From NCBI GenBank assembly GCA_020723325.1, contig DYJD01000005.1, forward strand, positions 1 through 64,000: a stretch of 64,000 nucleotides of DNA, in the 5' to 3' direction. The translations under genes and the position numbers were made by a program. Origin of the DNA: Desulfosudis oleivorans (lineage in GTDB: Bacteria > Desulfobacterota > Desulfobacteria > Desulfobacterales > SURF-7). Below the pieces are notes generated by a model. That model searched no databases. It was not told the origin of the DNA and saw nothing but the letters and a program-made list of their open reading frames with translations. Shown here in pieces: positions 16,128-23,366 of this stretch. Position 1 is the first letter of the stretch, and every line of letters starts with the position of its first letter.

Positions 16128-17624
16128 TTAAAATTGATTGCGGTAGACATCCCACATCTCCTCACTGAACCGGCTCCAACTTCTTTGCCAGGTGCCGCTG
16201 GTCTGGATATTCATGTAGCGATCCTGGTAGTCGAATAATGCATCATGGGCCCAGAGGTTTTTGGCGTTCATGATGCGGGCCGCCAGCACAAACCCGGGCC
16301 AGGCATTGGCCGTACAACATTGGCGGTAAACAGCGCACCAGGCATTGTTGTCGGCAACTGGTTCCGTGCTGTGACGGATGCCCCATTCAGGCATGCCGAT
16401 ATCCGCGGATTTATAGGGCTCATAAAAACAGCCCCGGAGATCCGGCTGGTGAACCCGATCCACATCCGCCTGGGACACATAAAAAGTCTGACCGTCTTCG
16501 CCGAAATGAAAGGCGCTGCTGCCGTCTCCAGGACCGACATTTTTCAGATCATCATCCCCGAATATCAGCCCGGCGAAGATAATGGGCCATTTGCGGCCGG
16601 AGGAATGGCCGCCGTTGGGAACCCAGTTCTCCCGGCCGCCATCCATGAGAACGCCATGTAAGTCGATTCCCACCTGGAGAAAGCGGATCAGCAGGGTCCG
16701 CTTTTCCGCTGGGGAAAAGTCAAGCTGCAGCATCAAGGCGCCGTCACCGATGCGGGCGGCAATTTCCCTTCCATAATTGGGCAGGTTGTCCTGGGGATGG
16801 TGGTAGTCCGACATCCAGTTGGGCACATGATCGATAAACGGACGGGCAAACCAGCCTTCCGCCGTTGCCAGGGAAGGAGTTTTGGAAACCCGCGGCAAGG
16901 TCGCCAATAGGTCTGCATTGATTTGAGCCGTGTGAAAGCGGATGGTTTTATCTGCCCCGGAATAGGGCGGTCGGAAACTGCCTTCCGACGGCGGCGCTTC
17001 CAGGACCGTGAGAACTGCGGCGGTTTTCAACTGGGGTCTGGCCCCCAACGCTGGCAGACTGACAGCGGAAACCAGGGAATGCCTTGGAGGAATTGCCAAA
17101 GGGTTTTGTTCCGACAGATTCTGACCGTTGGGCCGGGCCACATTCAGGTCGGCCCGATAGTGGGGACCGTAGTTTCCATACATGGAGCTGTCATAACCCT
17201 GATCGCTGCCGGTACGCGGTGAAGGATCCAGCATGGAACCATGCATGACCCGCCCGTTCTCTTCTGTGGATAAAGGATCAATATGGACCACGGTAACCGG
17301 ACCCAGGACCCAGTAGTCCCCATTGGCAAAGCTGCCAAACTTGACTGGTTGGGAAAAGGTCCAGGTGATTCCGAATTGCGTGACGGATCTGGCCCAGATG
17401 ATTTTTCGCTGGCCGAAATTGGCGGCGAATACAGCCAGATCCTCCATTAACAAGCTGCCATCAGCCACGTTCTCTTTCAAAACCGCGAGATCCGCGCCGT
17501 CCACATCCTGATCCAGATCAAAATCCCCTGTGGGCAGAACCGCCCCCCACAGATTGTTAATAAAAAAAACAGACAGAATCGTAATCAAAAAGATACAGTT
17601 TCTGATACTGGTGCACCGGCCCAT
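16128..17624 (-). CDS. Secreted protein of unknown fold with N-terminal EF-hand tag
   Basis: This 498-residue exported protein is the first gene of the five-gene run. AGGAGGGG lies 7 bp before the ATG of MGRCTS; a GTG 6 bp upstream is too close to that site. The signal peptide (about 1-28) leads into the same tag as in the gene at the other end of the run: DLDQDVDGADLAVL, then a helix ending FAANFGQ. The body (about 75-498) is rich in Trp, Tyr and Gly (TQFGITWTF, GDYWVLGPVTV, MYGNYGPHYRAD) and has late segments resembling alpha/alpha-barrel carbohydrate enzymes. I do not recognise the family. Context suggests a role in the same exported polysaccharide-related set. Confidence 0.83.
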   Translation of the reverse strand: MGRCTSIRNCIFLITILSVFFINNLWGAVLPTGDFDLDQDVDGADLAVLKENVADGSLLMEDLAVFAANFGQRKIIWARSVTQFGITWTFSQPVKFGSFANGDYWVLGPVTVVHIDPLSTEENGRVMHGSMLDPSPRTGSDQGYDSSMYGNYGPHYRADLNVARPNGQNLSEQNPLAIPPRHSLVSAVSLPALGARPQLKTAAVLTVLEAPPSEGSFRPPYSGADKTIRFHTAQINADLLATLPRVSKTPSLATAEGWFARPFIDHVPNWMSDYHHPQDNLPNYGREIAARIGDGALMLQLDFSPAEKRTLLIRFLQVGIDLHGVLMDGGRENWVPNGGHSSGRKWPIIFAGLIFGDDDLKNVGPGDGSSAFHFGEDGQTFYVSQADVDRVHQPDLRGCFYEPYKSADIGMPEWGIRHSTEPVADNNAWCAVYRQCCTANAWPGFVLAARIMNAKNLWAHDALFDYQDRYMNIQTSGTWQRSWSRFSEEMWDVYRNQF

Positions 17625-17840
17625 TTTCACTCCCCTCCTGGATTCGCCTCAAAGATCCGCTTTTGATTCCACTTTCTTCCGCCGCTGTACCATTATGATT
17701 TAGCAATAATAGTGCCGATCCGCACTGCCAAGCTAATTTGCTGAAGGCTGATGGCTCTTTAGGTCTTCAGACTTCGATTTTAACATCAGCGTCTAAAGAG
17801 AAGTGTAGTCAGCCTTGGTCATCCTTTCAGCCATCCTCCA

Positions 17841-17872
17841 TTGTGGGAGCGGCTTCCAGCCGCGATTCGGCC
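17841..17872. repeat. REP-like hairpin, copy 1
   Basis: The core GCGGCT-TCC-AGCCGC is preceded by TTGTGGGA and followed by GATTCGGCC. The same core occurs at 19828-19850, 35511-35540 and, decayed, at 61776-61800. The outer TTGATC/GATCAA-type arms seen around the other copies are degenerate here. Confidence 0.8.
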
Positions 17873-17969
17873 TAAACCATAATCAAGGTCGTGAGATCTT
17901 TTTACCACTGACCAAGGCGGCAATCTTCGTGCTTTGGGTTACGATATTTTCCCAGTCGAAAAAATGGAA

Positions 17970-18014
17970 AACCGATACGATGGCGACCCCGATACCGACC
18001 CTGACCCCGAAAAC
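17970..18014. repeat. Hexamer array (CGACCC/CGATAC type), single arm
   Basis: Degenerate tandem units of CGATAC and CGACCC end in CCCCGAAAA. It is one of six such arrays in the window; this one has no obvious inverted partner nearby. Confidence 0.75.
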
Positions 18015-18138
18015 CAGCGTAACGGCACCCCATGCCGCCCTGAATATTGAATCTTAGCGGCTTTTGTATTAAGATGATTGATATCCGTTAGGGGTTGCAG
18101 GATCAACCTTTGTTCTTTGAAATGAAAGGAGGCAAGCC

Positions 18139-18519
18139 ATGAGAAAATATCTCATTCTTTGCGTGATTTTGGAGCTAATGGTCATCACCGGCTGTAATCT
18201 GAACATCGTTGTGGTCGGAGGAGTTCCCGATGACCAAAGAAACCTGGAGAACAGTTTCCGCGTATCACCGCTAATTCTGTTTGCAATCGGCGCCTTGGAA
18301 CTGGTTATCAGTACCCTGTGGACCAAGTCGGTGAGCGATGGCAAATTCCTGATAAGCGGGGTCATCACCCTGGTGAATGTGCTCATCTGGTGTTATGTGA
18401 TTCAACTGTTTGTCCAGGAACTCAACAACATGTCGTTGGTGGCATCCTATGCCGGCGGATGTGCATTCGGAAATGTCACTTCGGCATACTACCTGAAAAA
18501 AAAGAGAGGGCAACTATGA
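18139..18519 (+). CDS. Small membrane protein, possible lipoprotein
   Basis: This 126-residue product is preceded by AAAGGAGG at ideal spacing. The N-terminus (MRKYLILCVILELMVITGC) looks like a lipoprotein signal with the lipobox ITGC. Two further hydrophobic stretches follow (about 42-60 and 72-92), the second rich in aromatic residues, and the tail is basic (KKKRG). It could be a small polytopic protein rather than a lipoprotein. No family is recognised. It is monocistronic, ending in a strong terminator. No neighbour suggests a function. Confidence 0.7.
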   Translation: MRKYLILCVILELMVITGCNLNIVVVGGVPDDQRNLENSFRVSPLILFAIGALELVISTLWTKSVSDGKFLISGVITLVNVLIWCYVIQLFVQELNNMSLVASYAGGCAFGNVTSAYYLKKKRGQL

Positions 18520-18531
18520 ACTTCCCTAATC

Positions 18532-18582
18532 AATAGCCGCCCCCCAAAGTGACATCACTTGGAGCGGGGCGGCTATTTTTTT
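18532..18582 (+). terminator. Strong Rho-independent terminator
   Basis: The perfect 12-bp arms AATAGCCGCCCC (18532-18543) and GGGGCGGCTATT (18566-18577), with an inner AAGTGA/TCACTT pairing, are followed by a T run to 18582. It ends the small membrane protein gene and, being near-symmetrical, may also stop the convergent toxin gene. Confidence 0.9.
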
Positions 18583-18591
18583 GCCCAAGCA

Positions 18592-18984
18592 TCATGTCCA
18601 TGAAACCAATCTCAGTCCCTCGATTCTGCTGTAATGTTTTGCATTATTTGAGACTAAAATTAAATTATGCGCCATGGCACAGGCAGCGATTATGAGATCG
18701 AAATCATCCAAGCGTTTTCCTATGGCCTCGAAATTTGCTTTCAATAGGCCGAAAATCTGTACGGATTCAACTCCTATTGGAAGTACTTCAAAAGCTTCTT
18801 CGATTGCCTTCACTTTTGCCAAATTGCTTAATACCATCTGAGATTTATAGGCCCCATAATAGAGTTCCATAAGAGTTGCCGAACAGATTTTCATCGGCTC
18901 GTTTGCATATTGGCTGATGTTCTGATTTACAATTGGATCACCCTTGAGGCTATAGATGATCGTATCTGTGTCGAGCAAGAACAT
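18592..18984 (-). CDS. vapC: PIN-domain ribonuclease toxin of VapC type
   Basis: VapC toxins are Mg-dependent endoribonucleases, often acting on tRNA, held inactive by the cognate antitoxin. The 130-residue protein shows the PIN acidic set: Asp5 and Asp7 in LLDTDTII, Glu40 in ATLMELYYGA, and Asp96 in DDFDLIIAA. LVSNNAKHYSRIEGL near the C-terminus matches the usual last PIN motif, with Asn where some members have Asp. Its ATG overlaps the antitoxin stop in TAATG, the typical coupling for such pairs. Family assignment is firm; the RNA target is unknown. Confidence 0.93.
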   Translation of the reverse strand: MFLLDTDTIIYSLKGDPIVNQNISQYANEPMKICSATLMELYYGAYKSQMVLSNLAKVKAIEEAFEVLPIGVESVQIFGLLKANFEAIGKRLDDFDLIIAACAMAHNLILVSNNAKHYSRIEGLRLVSWT

Positions 18985-19256
18985 TAGAATCCTTCGCGAA
19001 GTTTTCTCGAATTAGTTCTGGCCTTGCGTATCTCCGTGATGATTTCATCGGCTTGCCTTTTGTCTTCCCAAGACCCGGAAAGATCCAACAATGTTTTTGC
19101 CGGTGATTTGATAGCTGAAAATGCTTGCCGGTTTGCCAGATAGGTTTTTATCAGAAAGATAACTTCCTGGCTGATGGAACGGTTTTCGGATTCCGCCAGC
19201 TCTTTGATTTGCCGGTATAGGTCATCGTCCATACCCTTAATTTGTAAATTCGCCAT
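18984..19256 (-). CDS. FitA/VapB-like ribbon-helix-helix antitoxin
   Basis: This 90-residue partner of the PIN toxin starts at the ATG of MANLQIKG, which has GGGGAGG upstream; a longer in-phase frame exists but lacks such a site. Residues 1-40 form an Arc/FitA-type ribbon-helix-helix: a beta strand NLQIKGM, a helix DDLYRQIKELAES, and a second helix starting at RSISQEVIFLI. The tail (about 45-90) is polar and probably wraps the toxin. These antitoxins dimerise and repress their own promoter, so autoregulation is expected. Confidence 0.9.
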   Translation of the reverse strand: MANLQIKGMDDDLYRQIKELAESENRSISQEVIFLIKTYLANRQAFSAIKSPAKTLLDLSGSWEDKRQADEIITEIRKARTNSRKLREGF

Positions 19257-19380
19257 ACACAACCTCCCCATAGCTGGTTGCATGAAAATATAATCAAAAT
19301 TCATGAAAAAATCAAAATAAAAACAATTCTTGTTTGGTATTAAGGATTACATGCAATCTCTAAAAAAATGATGGAGGGTC

Positions 19381-19704
19381 TCATTTTTGGGGCAACATTA
19401 CTGCGAATTCACGGGCCTTTTCCAGCCACTGGCTTAAATTTGGACCGGAGATGCGGGATTCTTCGATCATGACCCAGCCTTTCATGGGCTTACCGGTGAT
19501 GTCAAAGGGCTTTGCCTCTTGGGCTGCGAGCAGCGCTTCTGCCTGGGATTCACCCAGGCGCAGAATCAGATTATCCTTGTAGACGCCGCACATCATATTG
19601 CCATGGAGCAAATAACAAGTACCGCCGAACATTTTCTTGCGGGCCGCGCCCCATTGGGAAACGATCTTCTGGACTTTTTGGTCTATCTCTTCGCTGAAAG
19701 GCAT
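19381..19704 (-). CDS. TfoX/Sxy N-terminal domain protein
   Basis: This 107-residue protein starts at MPFSEE, preceded by AGGGG; the frame remains open about 150 bp upstream but that stretch looks non-coding. It carries the TfoX N-terminal domain signature: RKKMFGGTCYLLHGNMMCGV followed by LILRLGE, then KGWVMIEESRI. TfoX/Sxy regulates competence genes in gamma-proteobacteria, but short one-domain relatives like this are common in other phyla and have no established function. It stands alone. Confidence 0.85.
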   Translation of the reverse strand: MPFSEEIDQKVQKIVSQWGAARKKMFGGTCYLLHGNMMCGVYKDNLILRLGESQAEALLAAQEAKPFDITGKPMKGWVMIEESRISGPNLSQWLEKAREFAVMLPQK

Positions 19705-20036
19705 TTTACTACCCCTTTTTTCCAGGAGGATTGTCTGTTTTTCATAATATATTAACGGAAAATCGGGAAAAGACAATAAAAAGATGTACAACCTCAAACC
19801 TATACCTGAAGCCTTTTTTTGAGCCCTATCGCGGCTGGAAGCCGCTCCCACTGGGCATAAGCACTAAGTTGGTTTTGAGTAGAACGATGATGCTTAAATA
19901 CTACAAACAGTTGTTGAATCAAAGATCCTTGGCGTTCTTTGCGCCTTTGCGAGAGAACACTTTTGCCTTAGGCATCATGGATTGCAAGGCTGTTTTGTTA
20001 CTCTCGCCAAGCCGCCAAGCGCGCCAAGAAAGATTT
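19705..20036. repeat. Intergenic repeats: REP-like core and paired CTTGGCG elements
   Basis: No gene is seen. A REP-like core (GCGGCT-GGA-AGCCGC type) lies at 19828-19850. Two CTTGGCG-type elements lie at 19928-19955 (reading CTTGGCG ... GCGAGAG) and at 20001-20032 in inverted orientation (CTCTCGCCAAG ... CGCCAAGAAAG). A third copy of the latter family is at 55356-55380. Confidence 0.7.
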
Positions 20037-20984
20037 TCAACTCCTTTTTACAGTGCGCACAAAATCGGCAAAGGCGCTGCGGGTGTTGTAGTGGAAGCGG
20101 TATCCGGTCTTTTCCTTGAGGCGCTGGGAAGAAGCCAGCCAGGGATGGAGCACCAAGTTCAAACCGGGGCTGGGGAATTCGGTGAGGAAGCGGAAACGCA
20201 GGTGCCAAAACAGATTGTTCAGGGGCCAAAGCAGCCAAATGGGAAGATGTACTACCCGGTTGCCGAGCTGTTTGACCATCTCCGGAAATTCCATGGTGCC
20301 TTCACCGGCCACATTGAAGATGCCGCTGATGGATCGGGTCAGGCAGAGATTGATCACTCCCATCAAGTCATCCTCATGCACGAACTGGAAGGACGCGGTT
20401 TTGCGCGGCAGGATGACAATGGGTTTTTGCAGATAGCGCGCCAGGGGATTGTCGAATCCAGGCCCCACCACAAAACAGGGCCGCAACACAGTGACTACCA
20501 TTTCCGGATGTTGACCCGCGAAGTCCTGGATGATAGCCTCAATTTCTTTTTTGTTTTTGGCATAGGTGAAGTCGTCGTTGCCCCGCAGGGGGCTGTCTTC
20601 CGTAAGCGGATTGGGATTGTCCGCATAAAAACCATAGGAAGTGGTGGAGCTGGTGTACAGCAAGTGTTTGACCCCGGCTTGGACGCAGGCGGATAAAATG
20701 TTGCGGGTGCCGGCCACATTGATGTCTTCCATCAAGGCCTGGTCATGAATGGGCGCCAGCACATAGGCAGCATGGATAACGGTATCGATTTCATGTGCCT
20801 TGAGAAGATCCATTATTGGCTCGCGCACATCCCGGGCAACAAAAATCAGTCCATCCATTTTGCTGCGGGGCGGCCGGATGTCGATGCCCACAATTTTGGC
20901 CACATCCGGGTTGCCGGATAGAGTCCCAACTATTTTTGTGCCGATATAGCCGGACACTCCGGTGATGAAGACATTTTTCAACAC
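20037..20984 (-). CDS. NAD(P)-dependent epimerase/dehydratase family (extended SDR)
   Basis: This enzyme of about 315 residues has a Rossmann start (VFITGVSGYIG), the NVAGT segment and the catalytic pair in FTYAKNK (YxxxK). AGGAGG lies 4 bp before a GTG and 7 bp before a TTG (20981); either could be the start, and no ATG fits. The C-terminus (RFLTEFPSPGLNLVLHPWLAS ... ADFVRTV) is typical of the epimerase subfamily that acts on isoprenoid, sterol or acyl substrates rather than nucleotide sugars, but substrate choice is speculative. It is the last gene of the TetR-led acyl-CoA operon, 14 bp after the upstream SDR. Confidence 0.85.
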   Translation of the reverse strand: MLKNVFITGVSGYIGTKIVGTLSGNPDVAKIVGIDIRPPRSKMDGLIFVARDVREPIMDLLKAHEIDTVIHAAYVLAPIHDQALMEDINVAGTRNILSACVQAGVKHLLYTSSTTSYGFYADNPNPLTEDSPLRGNDDFTYAKNKKEIEAIIQDFAGQHPEMVVTVLRPCFVVGPGFDNPLARYLQKPIVILPRKTASFQFVHEDDLMGVINLCLTRSISGIFNVAGEGTMEFPEMVKQLGNRVVHLPIWLLWPLNNLFWHLRFRFLTEFPSPGLNLVLHPWLASSQRLKEKTGYRFHYNTRSAFADFVRTVKRS

Positions 20985-20998
20985 GATTCCTCCTAATA

Positions 20999-21778
20999 TT
21001 ACTTTGCAGAAAAACCCAGCAACCGGGCGGAAGTTTTTCTGGCAAAGGGAAAAGCCCAGGTTAAAAACACCAGCAGGTCCAACAACAGGCTGACCCGCCA
21101 GTGCACTCTGTTGCCATGGGCGGCCTTCCACACCACCCGGGCCACATCCAGCGGTTCCAACCGGATGCCCATGCGGGACACGCTCACCGCCTGGACCGAA
21201 GCCTGGGTGATCATGGGCGTGCGCACATAAGCGGCCATGACATCGCTCACCGTGATCCCCAAGGGCTCGAATTCGATGTTGAGTGCTTCTGTCAGACCGC
21301 GCACGGCGAATTTGGTGGCGGAATACACCGCCAGTTCGGGCGTGCCGTAGATGGCCGAGGCTGACGACATGTTGATGATACGGGCGCCCCCGGTTTTGCG
21401 CAGCAGCTCAAAACCGGCATGGATACAATGGAGAATCCCCTCGAAATTCACCGCCACGATCTTGCGCTGCATCTCGATGGCGATGCGGTGGTGGTGCCCC
21501 ATGGCCAGGATGCCGGCGCAGTTGAACAGGACGTGCATTTTCCCGCCGGTGTTTTCTGCAAAATGGGCCACGGCCGCCTGCACGCTGCCGTAATCCGTAA
21601 CATCCATGGGCTGGTGGCAACAATGTTCCCGGCCCAATGAACCTGCCAGGGCGGCCAATTGTTCAGCGTTGACATCATATAGGCCGGCATACCAACCGTT
21701 TCGCACAAACAATTCAGCCGTGGCCCGGCCGATTCCGGAACCAGCCCCGGTAATGAAGATACACTTGCGATGGCCCAT
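20999..21778 (-). CDS. Short-chain dehydrogenase/reductase
   Basis: This 259-residue classical SDR has the cofactor loop TGAGSGIG (about 10-17), an Asp at the end of beta-2 (LYDVN) that favours NAD(H), NCAGIL, and the catalytic Ser/Tyr/Lys in NMSSASAIYG and YSATKFA. The C-terminal 20 residues are hydrophobic and basic (LLDLLVFLTWAFPFARK), so it may associate with the membrane. GGAGG precedes the ATG. In a beta-oxidation-type operon it could be a 3-hydroxyacyl-CoA or alcohol dehydrogenase. The gap to the upstream thiolase is 260 bp and contains the hexamer inverted pair. Confidence 0.9.
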   Translation of the reverse strand: MGHRKCIFITGAGSGIGRATAELFVRNGWYAGLYDVNAEQLAALAGSLGREHCCHQPMDVTDYGSVQAAVAHFAENTGGKMHVLFNCAGILAMGHHHRIAIEMQRKIVAVNFEGILHCIHAGFELLRKTGGARIINMSSASAIYGTPELAVYSATKFAVRGLTEALNIEFEPLGITVSDVMAAYVRTPMITQASVQAVSVSRMGIRLEPLDVARVVWKAAHGNRVHWRVSLLLDLLVFLTWAFPFARKTSARLLGFSAK

Positions 21779-21830
21779 ACCTCCCCCTCCTTGAAAGCCT
21801 TTCCGTCTTAAGTGGGAATCACTTCTGTTT

Positions 21831-21984
21831 TTTTCGGGGTCGGGGTCGGTATCGGTATCGGGGTCGTATCTTTAATTTTACAAATAGCACTCTTCGTCTA
21901 TCCCGAACTTCCTGCTTTTTTGGAGCAACTCGAAAAAAACTGATTCGATACCGATTCCGACCCCGATACCGACCCCGAAAAAAA
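21831..21984. repeat. Hexamer arrays as an inverted pair (copy A/B)
   Basis: Arm A (21831-21870) reads TTTTCGGGGTCGGGGTCGG followed by TATCGG units. Arm B (21942-21984) is close to its reverse complement and ends CCCCGAAAAAAAG. About 71 bp of AT-rich DNA lies between them. The pair could form a long hairpin with T-rich flanks. It interrupts the acyl-CoA operon between the thiolase and SDR genes. Confidence 0.85.
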
Positions 21985-22038
21985 GACAGCTCCGGATTCA
22001 AATTCCCTTGTGACTGATGGTAAATGGTTTTCCCCGGT

Positions 22039-23277
22039 TTAAACTTTCTCTAATATGTGAATACACATGGCAGCCTCCTCAACTCCGATATTGCCGCCGC
22101 CGTTTTCCGCCAGTCCCAGCCGGGCGCCCTCTACCTGGCGCTGTCCGGCCGCGCCCCGGAGTTGCAGGCCCAATTCATAAATCTGGGCCAGCCCCGAGGC
22201 CCCGATGGGATGGCCGCGGCATTCCAGCCCGCCGCTGGTGTTCACCGGCTGCTTGCCCCCCAGTCTGGTGGCCCCGGTCTCGGTATAGGGCCCGCCTTCA
22301 CCCATGGGACAGAATCCCATGGCCTCGGTCTGGTGCAGCTCGCCGTAGGCAGTGGCGTCGTGCAACTCCGCCAGACTGATATCTTTCGGTCCGACCCCGG
22401 CCATGTCATAAGCCTTTTTCACCAAACGCTCGCCGATGTCCTCGCCGTTCAAATCCCGATTCGTGCCGGTGCCCAGCACCGAAGCCCTGATCTTCACCGG
22501 CCGGACGCCGGTCAGCTTTTTCAGAAACCGTTCGGAGCAGACAATGGCCGCCGCCGCCCCGTCCCCCACTGGCGCGCACATGGCCCGGGTCAGGGGATAG
22601 GCAATGGCTTTGTCCGAAAGGACTTCCTCTACGGTCATGTCCTGCTGATACTGGGACAGGGGGTTCAATGAACCGTGCCAGTGGTTTTTGGCACAAACCA
22701 CCGCCAGTTGACGCTGGGTGGTACCGAATTTGCTCATGTGCCAGCGCGCACCCATGGCATAGGCATCCATGAAAATGCTCCGGCCCTCCCCCGGCGGCGT
22801 TTGCCCTTCCGGAATGGTAATGGAAAAAGTCTTGTTGACTTCCTCCATCAACTTCAACTGCTCGCCGAAATTACCCACATCCATACAGGTGGCATAGGCC
22901 GACAAGGACAGGGCCTTGTTGGGGTTGGTAATCTTTTCCGCGCCGATGGCAATGGCCACATCGTACATCTGGGCGCGAATCCCTGTGTACGCCAGGTGCA
23001 GGGCCGTGGAAGCCCCGGCGCAGGCGTTCTCCACATTGGTCACGGGAATGGCCTCGATGCCCATGGAGCGCAAAACCACTTCCCCCCGGATGGAATGCTG
23101 ATTGGCAAACATCCCCCAGAAAGTATTTGAAAAAAAGGCCGCCTCCAACTGCTTCTTGTCCAGCCCGGCATCGCCCAGGGCCAACCGGACAACCTCATGG
23201 GCCATGTCGCGCACATCCCGGTCCGGATATTTGTTGAACCGCAACATGCCCAGCCCGATAATATAAACATTTTCCAT
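22039..23277 (-). CDS. SCPx-type thiolase (acetyl-CoA acetyltransferase family)
   Basis: This 412-residue thiolase-fold protein belongs to the SCP2/SCPx branch. The nucleophile is Cys86 in ENACAGAS; the HDA-type motif is in ELHDATAYGEL; NTSGGLECRGHPIGASG supplies the oxyanion/His residues. Degradative SCPx thiolases cleave branched or sterol-side-chain 3-ketoacyl-CoAs; others with this fold often work with a DUF35 protein, which is absent here. AGGTAGGAAG precedes the ATG. An SCP2-domain protein is in the same operon, which fits a bulky hydrophobic substrate. Direction of reaction and substrate are inferred. Confidence 0.9.
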   Translation of the reverse strand: MENVYIIGLGMLRFNKYPDRDVRDMAHEVVRLALGDAGLDKKQLEAAFFSNTFWGMFANQHSIRGEVVLRSMGIEAIPVTNVENACAGASTALHLAYTGIRAQMYDVAIAIGAEKITNPNKALSLSAYATCMDVGNFGEQLKLMEEVNKTFSITIPEGQTPPGEGRSIFMDAYAMGARWHMSKFGTTQRQLAVVCAKNHWHGSLNPLSQYQQDMTVEEVLSDKAIAYPLTRAMCAPVGDGAAAAIVCSERFLKKLTGVRPVKIRASVLGTGTNRDLNGEDIGERLVKKAYDMAGVGPKDISLAELHDATAYGELHQTEAMGFCPMGEGGPYTETGATRLGGKQPVNTSGGLECRGHPIGASGLAQIYELGLQLRGAAGQRQVEGARLGLAENGGGNIGVEEAAMCIHILEKV

Positions 23278-23366
23278 ACTCTTCCTACCTTTTATCCATA
23301 AAGTCTTTTAGCACCATTTCCCTGATCCACAATTCCTAATTCCCAATTCATAATTCATAATTGTTT

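Larger units (their letters stand above)
17625..18138. other. Intergenic region with two repeat types
   Basis: No gene is seen. It holds the leader of the exported-protein operon (right-hand end of that operon), a REP-like hairpin at 17841-17872 and a GGTCGG-type hexamer array at 17970-18014. AAAGGAGG at its right end serves the next gene. Confidence 0.6.

Noticed and set aside
7554-17624. A full cellulosome with scaffoldin and cohesin
   Set aside because: The dockerin-like tags are real, but no cohesin or scaffoldin is in the window, so the classical assembly cannot be claimed.
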